DNA from: Sarcomyxa edulis
Lineage: Eukaryota > Basidiomycota > Agaricomycetes > Agaricales > Mycenaceae
Reading direction: 5' to 3'
DNA: 64,000 nt
Assembly (NCBI GenBank): GCA_009761415.1
Contig: QUOL01000002.1
Span: 1,798,001-1,862,000, forward strand
Shown here: piece after piece, positions 58,838 through 64,000 of the stretch
Layout of the letters: each line of letters opens with the position of its first letter
Position numbering within the stretch: position 1 is the stretch's first letter
The notes under the pieces: generated by a model
Seen by the model: the letters and a program-made list of their open reading frames with translations, nothing else
Database searches by the model: none
What the model was told of the DNA's origin: nothing
Made by a program: the position numbers and the translations under genes

Positions 58838-61344
58838 TCAGCCACCTGCCACAGTCTTGGCCCCACTCCAAGCCGTGGATGATGAACTCGGTTCTTCCGA
58901 TTCCAATGTCTGTTTGTAACACGTTAGCACTATCCCAACGCGCTCGAAATAACCCAAACTCACCTCAAGCAACATCCCGAGAACGTGATCTACTTCAGCA
59001 GGTGGGATACCCCCCGATCCAGCACCTATCAACCGTCTATATTCCCCCATCCTCCCACTCGTCCCAGCCTCGGCTTGGAAAGTCACCAATTCGTCAAACG
59101 TCTGCTTTCTTCGTTTTCTGTGCTGCATGATATCTTCTCTCAAAGCTTCACAAGCAAGCCTGAGTTCCTCTGGATCTGCGGGTATGTCTGCGTACAACGC
59201 TTCCAAATCCGAGATATCTTCCGGTAGTCTCCGTTTTCCATTCGACCTTTCTTGGTTCGATTCAGTATTTCCACGTTCGTCGTCTTCGTCGTGTTCCACG
59301 TAGTACGACGCAGTCGCCGGTGTGATTCTCAATTCTCCCTGTGCAGCATCTCTGAGGCTCTTCTCCCGCATTTCTTCGTCCTTCAACCACTTTTCCCATC
59401 CAAGCCTATATCGCCTACCCATTTTACCCGATAATTCTGCTTCCATAGCCTTCAAAGACTCTTTCCGTTCCACCAACCCCTCTGCCTGGGACTTGAGGTG
59501 CCCAACCGCCCTCTGACTCTCCAAAATTTCCGCCTGAATATTCCCAAGCAACGCATGCGCCTGGAGCGTATCCCTTTCCTTGTCCCGAAGTTCTTGATCA
59601 AAAGAAGCAGCGAGACTATCCAACAAACTCGTCATATCATTAACACAGCGTGTACTCGCTTTCTGACCCGCAACCGAATAATGCAGAGGCTGCCGATCAC
59701 CATTGGGATTAGAATTGAACGCGTAATTGGGGTGCGCGTGTAATGGAGGGTAGGCGATTTGAGCGTTACGGAATGACATTGATAGGGCACGGGAGGGAGG
59801 GACGGGTGATGATCGGAATCGTTCGTCCTCTAGGATGTAATCTTCTGTGCTCTTTCCGTCGTTATTTACAATCTTGGGATCTGCACCGTGGTCGATGAGG
59901 ATCTTGACTAGTCGTTTGCTGCGGCACCTGGCTGCCATCGTCAATGCGGTTTCTCCATCTTCGTCTTGGAAGTTGATGACATCGGCTAATTCCTTTGGAT
60001 AATCTGCGAGTCGAGCGAGTACGGTCTCCATGTAATATCGGGCGGCGTGCGTCTTTCCTTTCGACATGGCAACGTCGACGATGTGGTGGAACAGCGTTCG
60101 GTTGTAGTTGTCGATGTTTAGGGTAGAACGATGTAAGAGTTCGTAAAGCTCTGGGAATTTGCGCACATCGTAGTTATTGGCAAACATGACGCTTCGCATT
60201 AGAGCCGTTTGTCCGGCTTTATTGACTTTGAAGATGTCTGCACCGGCAGTGAGTAGCAGCTTCACGATACGGATGCGACCCATAGCACAGGCCCAATGTA
60301 GAGGCGTGTGGCCATCGTCGTCGATGCCCATATTAGGGTCGAAATCGATGGGTGGAGAAATGAGAACCTGAGGGATTTGATTCGTATCCGATATGAAGTA
60401 CTCGAGAATCTGGTCGCCATAGGCCCGTGCGTCAGCTACGCCGTTGAGTTTTGTAGAGTTTTCTCCGTCGGAGAGGTCGTCGTAGCGGTCGTCGACGGAT
60501 CGGCGATATCTATTCTTGCGGCCGGTCCCTGTAGAATTAGGGTAATCGTCTTCCATACCGTTAGATCCATAGGACGGTTCAGGACTTTGTATAGGAGAGG
60601 GCGTACGCGAGCTAGAGGACGCCTCTGAAGGAGAGGGAGTCATGGAACCGTCCTCTGAGCCGCGCATGGAGAGGGTGTCATGCTCCGACTCTTCTTCTAC
60701 TACTTCAGCGACTTGACGGCGGGAAGACCGGGTGTTGATCATGGAGCCTATAGAAGAATCTGGAGCGTTGGCAGCACGTCGCGCCGGACGTGAAGCTGTG
60801 TTTGCGACGAGATGCTTGGGGGCCAAGGGAGGACTCTTACTTGACGGTTGAAACTCGATGATGGGGCGGAGGAGTTGGTCGCAGTTGTACTGTTTTGCCA
60901 ATCCTAGGCCTCTGACGAGGGGAATCCATGTCCCTGAGGGTAGACGAGTCGTTTAGTAAGCCACGTCGCGAATAGCGGGGATGATGTTATCTCACCTTGA
61001 TATTTGCCGTATCCACCTTGAACCTTTTCGTGTTCTCCCTTCTGTACTTCGCGCTCCAAGACACGAGTGCGTTGAGGTTTATCGAAGCCGGCGACTTTTA
61101 AGATTTGAGTCGCGTTCAGCCACGAATCGGAACGCCGACGCATCACCGCGACGCCTTTGCACATCCTGAGCGTGTAGGGTGAGTTGAAATGCGTGTAAAA
61201 CCGCGTTTTATAGGACGTACATCTCGTAGACTGGGATACCACTGTAGGTAGCCTGATAAATTTTGAATAAAAAAGGTAAATTGGGATGATTACGGGTGAG
61301 ATGAGTGAGAAAAAAGTGACCTTGAAGATCTGGGTCTCTGGCAT
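58838..61344 (-). CDS. MBP1: APSES-ankyrin transcription factor, MBF DNA-binding subunit
   Basis: The spliced N terminus [59 protein letters not shown] and [16 protein letters not shown] is the APSES (KilA-N) domain with the wing and recognition helix of Mbp1. Residues about 260-480 carry ankyrin repeats: [60 protein letters not shown] and [20 protein letters not shown]-terminal helical region follows; the last exon after an intron ends [12 protein letters not shown] (Mbp1-Swi6) turns on G1/S genes through ACGCGT boxes. Introns split the N-terminal domain; an in-frame upstream ATG (61494) would precede the conserved start and is less likely. The upstream region holds TCGCGA (61469-61474) and GCGCGT (61510-61515). 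Confidence 0.95.
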
Positions 61345-61912
61345 GATAGTATCGATGTATATATGAGCAAGTCTGAGTGATGTGTGTTGGAGGAGGTGGG
61401 ATTGAGGAGATGAAGTGTGTGAATGGCTCCTAGTGAAAAGGAGGCGAGGACGTGAACCGGGCGTGTCCTCGCGATTCAGTCGAAACACCACCAAATACGA
61501 TTAAAAAGGCGCGTCGATGATCTTGATTCTCAGGCTCAAGTTCAGTGGCACAAGAACACGATGAAGGTACCAAAAAAGTACGAAAAAAAGTACAGTAAAG
61601 TACTGGATTGAAGGTACGACTGCACTACTTTAACCGAGACAACGAGCTCATCGAACGTTTATCTTGAACTAGATTCAGCGTCTATCGTAGCGCCTCGGTA
61701 TGCGACATGCCTCCCCTGTCTCCGATTGATAAATGTAACGATCGACCCAGCCCATGGCTGAACTCAAAAAAAAATTGGTATACATTTGTCGTTTCAATTC
61801 AGTCAACAGAGGCCTCGCGTCCAAGCCTAAGATCGTGAGATCTTTCAACAGGAGATAAGCGAGACTCAGCTAGTACGTTCGTGATTGACCATCTTCTCAG
61901 TCTACAGTCACC
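61345..61912. promoter_or_regulatory. Divergent promoter region, MBP1 / acidic UIM protein
   Basis: It contains CGCG boxes at 61469-61474 and 61510-61515 and five GTAC tetramers in 51 bp (starting at 61567, 61578, 61590, 61600 and 61614). No coding exon seen. Confidence 0.5.
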
Positions 61913-63191
61913 ATGCCCAAATCTGAGCATCCCCAGTCAACCCGTTCTCCAGCTAAAGCTGCCAGACGTCCCGCTCCGTACCACCGGAATCTCGCACCTC
62001 GTATGCCACCGACCCGTTATGCTCAACCCCATGGACCATGGATCGTAGGTCTTCACCGCCGCAGCACCCCTAGAACCCCTCAACTGACTACTCCTATGCT
62101 AGTACAAAACATATGCCATGAAAAATTACAAGCTCGCCGCTTCCGATCTAACTGCAATCGATCCAATTCGCGCAGCCCGTAATCCCTTTGGTGGAGGCGA
62201 CATTCAAGTGTTCAACGAATGCGACGTCGCAGCACTGGCAGAAAATATTCGTAATAGGGCTTTACAGCTACCGAACTCCCAGTCGAGCACATCAAGCGCA
62301 TCGAGCTCGAGCTCGGTGGAAACCTTGGCCGTGAAAAACGGCCCAAGGATCATGAGAAGCACGGCTATGAGAAACTACAATGTGGGTGATGCCTCATCAT
62401 GTTACTTCGTTGATCCCTTCGTTGACCTTGTCGTATAGTTGAAATCTGTTCAGATGGATCGCATCAAACCTATTTCTATCGAAATCAACCCTCATGGTGG
62501 TAAACACCCAATGCGTTACTATAACAGGGTGGACGTCGAGGTAAGTCGAACGCTTCATGTACTTCAGAAGTACTTACCCTGAACACTTCGAATTGTAGGA
62601 TCTAGCGAATATGATTCATGATGCAGCCGCTGCTGAGCCTATTGTCCCAGACCCGGTCGACGAGTATCCTGATGAAGACGAACCCGATTATGATGTTGGC
62701 TGCGAGGACGAGGACGAGCCTGACTATAACGACGAGCCCGAGTTTGAAGACGAGCGCGCTTTTGAAGACGAGCGCGTTTTCGAAGACGAGGACGAGATTG
62801 ACGACAACGCCGCACTCGACCGCGCCATCGCTTTGAGTCTCGGTAAGTCTCAGGAACCTCGTACACTGCTCCTACTGCTTTCCGACTGCTCATGTGATAT
62901 GTAGCTCTCGCATACGAGGAAGAAGATATCAAAGTTAAGAGAGAAGACACTGATATCAAAGGAGAAGCCACCGATTTCGATTTCAAACATGAAGGAGAAA
63001 AAGATATCGACTTCAAACCTAAACTCGAAGGAGATGCAGATGTCGACCGCAAGACCGATATCGTGTTCAAGCAATCTCAAGAAGACATCCACAACGATCT
63101 CAATTACAAACAGGAAGAAGACGACGACGATATCAAAGAAGAAGATATCGATATCAAGCAGGAAATAAAAGTCGATATCGATTTGACTTGA
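61913..63191 (+). CDS. Acidic orphan with a ubiquitin-interacting motif and many SUMO-consensus sites
   Basis: Exons 61913-62044, 62103-62381, 62454-62540, 62599-62842 and 62905-63191 join in phase to 342 residues. The N terminus is basic (RSPAKAARRPAPYHRNLAPR). The middle includes KTYAMKNYKLAASDLTAIDP, NPFGGGDIQVFNECDVAALA and IEINPHGGKHPMRYYNRVDV. Then comes an acidic repeat (FEDER/FEDEDE). LDRAIALSLALAYEEED, across the last intron, fits a ubiquitin-interacting motif (LxxAxxxS with acid flanks). The C-terminal 95 residues hold repeated hydrophobic-Lys-x-Glu sites: VKRE, IKGE, FKHE, IKEE and IKQE. I know no matching family. The name of the function is open; the motifs suggest a link to ubiquitin/SUMO signalling. 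Confidence 0.7.
62695..62805 (+). repeat. Acidic coding repeat (GAAGACGAG core)
   Basis: Short imperfect units around TTTGAAGACGAGCGCG encode FEDER, FEDER, FEDED after DEDEPDYDVG/DEDEPDYNDE. Repetition at nucleotide level suggests slippage or local duplication. Confidence 0.7.
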
Positions 63192-63790
63192 ACTTAAAAC
63201 TTGATTGGCAGTATCAGTGATCACCGAGATCCTCAGGCTTACGACGCTCCTCGATTCTGTACGAGAACTAACTTATTTTTCGTTTATCTGACTGTATCCG
63301 TATCTGTATCTGTACAATACTCACTGTATCGAGGTTTACTTTACTTTTTTTCTACGCGAACTTGTTGCGAACTTGAATAACGGTGCTTTTTGAAAACTGG
63401 TAATGGTATTTCTCACCAAAGACTTCGAGCTGTTCATCAGAAACGACCGTAGCTTCGCTGTGAGCTGATCCTGGACTGCTGTTGACGCATCCTTGTCCTC
63501 TAGCCGTGTATGGAATGGAAGAACGATGTTGGAGAGTCTCGAGCTACGCGTCTCTGCGTGCATGATGACCTTCCCTCGTCAAGAGTGGCCAGTATCGATG
63601 ATGTTCGCAGTTGAATCTATCTCCAGATCGTTGCAGGGTATTCAAGAATCATAACAAATTAGTTCGAAACCTGTAAGAAGTCTGCGGTGGCTCATAGGAA
63701 GTTCAATGAGTTGTACAAATGCACACACGATAATAGTAGATATACTTTACATGTTCTGACCATGCCCCGAAGGCCACGTCGATGTTATTG
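63192..63790. other. Intergenic region, acidic orphan / edge gene 3' ends
   Basis: About 600 bp between converging ends, with TATCTGTATCTGTA-type short repeats near 63297-63315. A minus-strand frame at 63336-63563 has no supporting splice or family signal. Confidence 0.45.
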
Positions 63791-64000
63791 TTATGTAGAA
63801 TCCCGAGTGGCTTTATACTCATCTATCCACTTCTTCTCCGCTTCGCCTTTGACCAGCACAGCGAACGTCAAGCACCCATCCTTAACTTCCAACCCATCCT
63901 TCGGCTCTCCATCCTTAGCTTTAGCAGCCATACACACGTCCCTCAACGTCATCTTCTTCCCGACTTTCAACAACCGTTTCCGATGCGTCATAGCGTAAAT
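63791..64000 (-). CDS. 3' end of a gene running off the window
   Basis: The minus-strand frame is open from the window edge to a stop at 63791. It encodes a lysine-rich C terminus with KVGKKMTLRDVCMAAKAKDG, LEVKDGCLTFAVLVKGEAEK and KWIDEYKATRDST. The regular alternation of hydrophobic and charged residues and compact ending look real, but I cannot name the family. The start and upstream exons lie outside. Confidence 0.4.
   Translation of the reverse strand: MYAMTHRKRLLKVGKKMTLRDVCMAAKAKDGEPKDGLEVKDGCLTFAVLVKGEAEKKWIDEYKATRDST

Noticed and set aside
62639..63224. Minus-strand frames of 124-143 codons
   Set aside because: Antisense to the acidic repeat gene; repeats keep several frames open by chance.

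Overview
The window looks like nuclear DNA of a filamentous basidiomycete, most likely an Agaricomycete. Genes are tightly packed on both strands. They are cut by many introns of about 50-60 bp with GT..AG ends and CTAAC/CTGAC-like branch sites, and the proteins are typically fungal. I count 35 protein genes, two of them cut by the window edges. I saw no rRNA, convincing tRNA, CRISPR array, or intact or recognisable decayed transposon.

Layout. 1-6.4 kb: the end of an F-box/LRR-type protein, a short-chain dehydrogenase (SDR), a small probable mitochondrial protein and a very large Sfr1/Mei5-type recombination mediator. 7-15.4 kb: a secreted aspartic protease, SND2/TMEM208, a Myb protein resembling SNAPC4, TAF8, riboflavin kinase, mitoribosomal uS11m and QCR9. 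16-24 kb: inositol hexakisphosphate kinase (KCS1), a 1.9 kb gap and an intronless orphan. 24-34 kb: an FHA-forkhead factor, MTP18/MTFP1, eIF2B delta and the nuclear 5'-3' exonuclease RAT1. 34-45.6 kb: a Pro/Gly-rich conserved protein, SEC22, MPO1-like, an SDR, an orphan with PIP-like and SQ motifs, dUTPase and another SDR. 46-57 kb: a GatC-like protein, mS34-like, an M43 metalloprotease, an acyl-CoA-binding tail-anchored protein, glutathione-dependent formaldehyde dehydrogenase, VFA1 and an ENT nucleoside transporter. 57-64 kb: mitoribosomal uL24m, the APSES/ankyrin factor MBP1, an acidic orphan with a ubiquitin-interacting motif, and the 3' end of a further gene.

How the genes may connect. 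There is no classical biosynthetic cluster. The strongest cross-link is cell-cycle control: MBP1 encodes the DNA-binding subunit of MBF, which recognises ACGCGT-type boxes. Such boxes cluster upstream of the Sfr1-like gene and in the promoter shared by dUTPase and the PIP/SQ orphan. A second theme is divergent pairing of nuclear genes for mitochondria: uS11m/QCR9, and GatC-like/mS34 only 88 bp apart. The best candidates for undescribed biology are the Sfr1-like protein with its long repeat-bearing N terminus, the PIP/SQ orphan beside dUTPase, and the acidic protein combining a UIM with many SUMO-consensus sites. Exon joins were deduced by eye from reading frames and splice signals; boundaries are firm where stated and approximate elsewhere.
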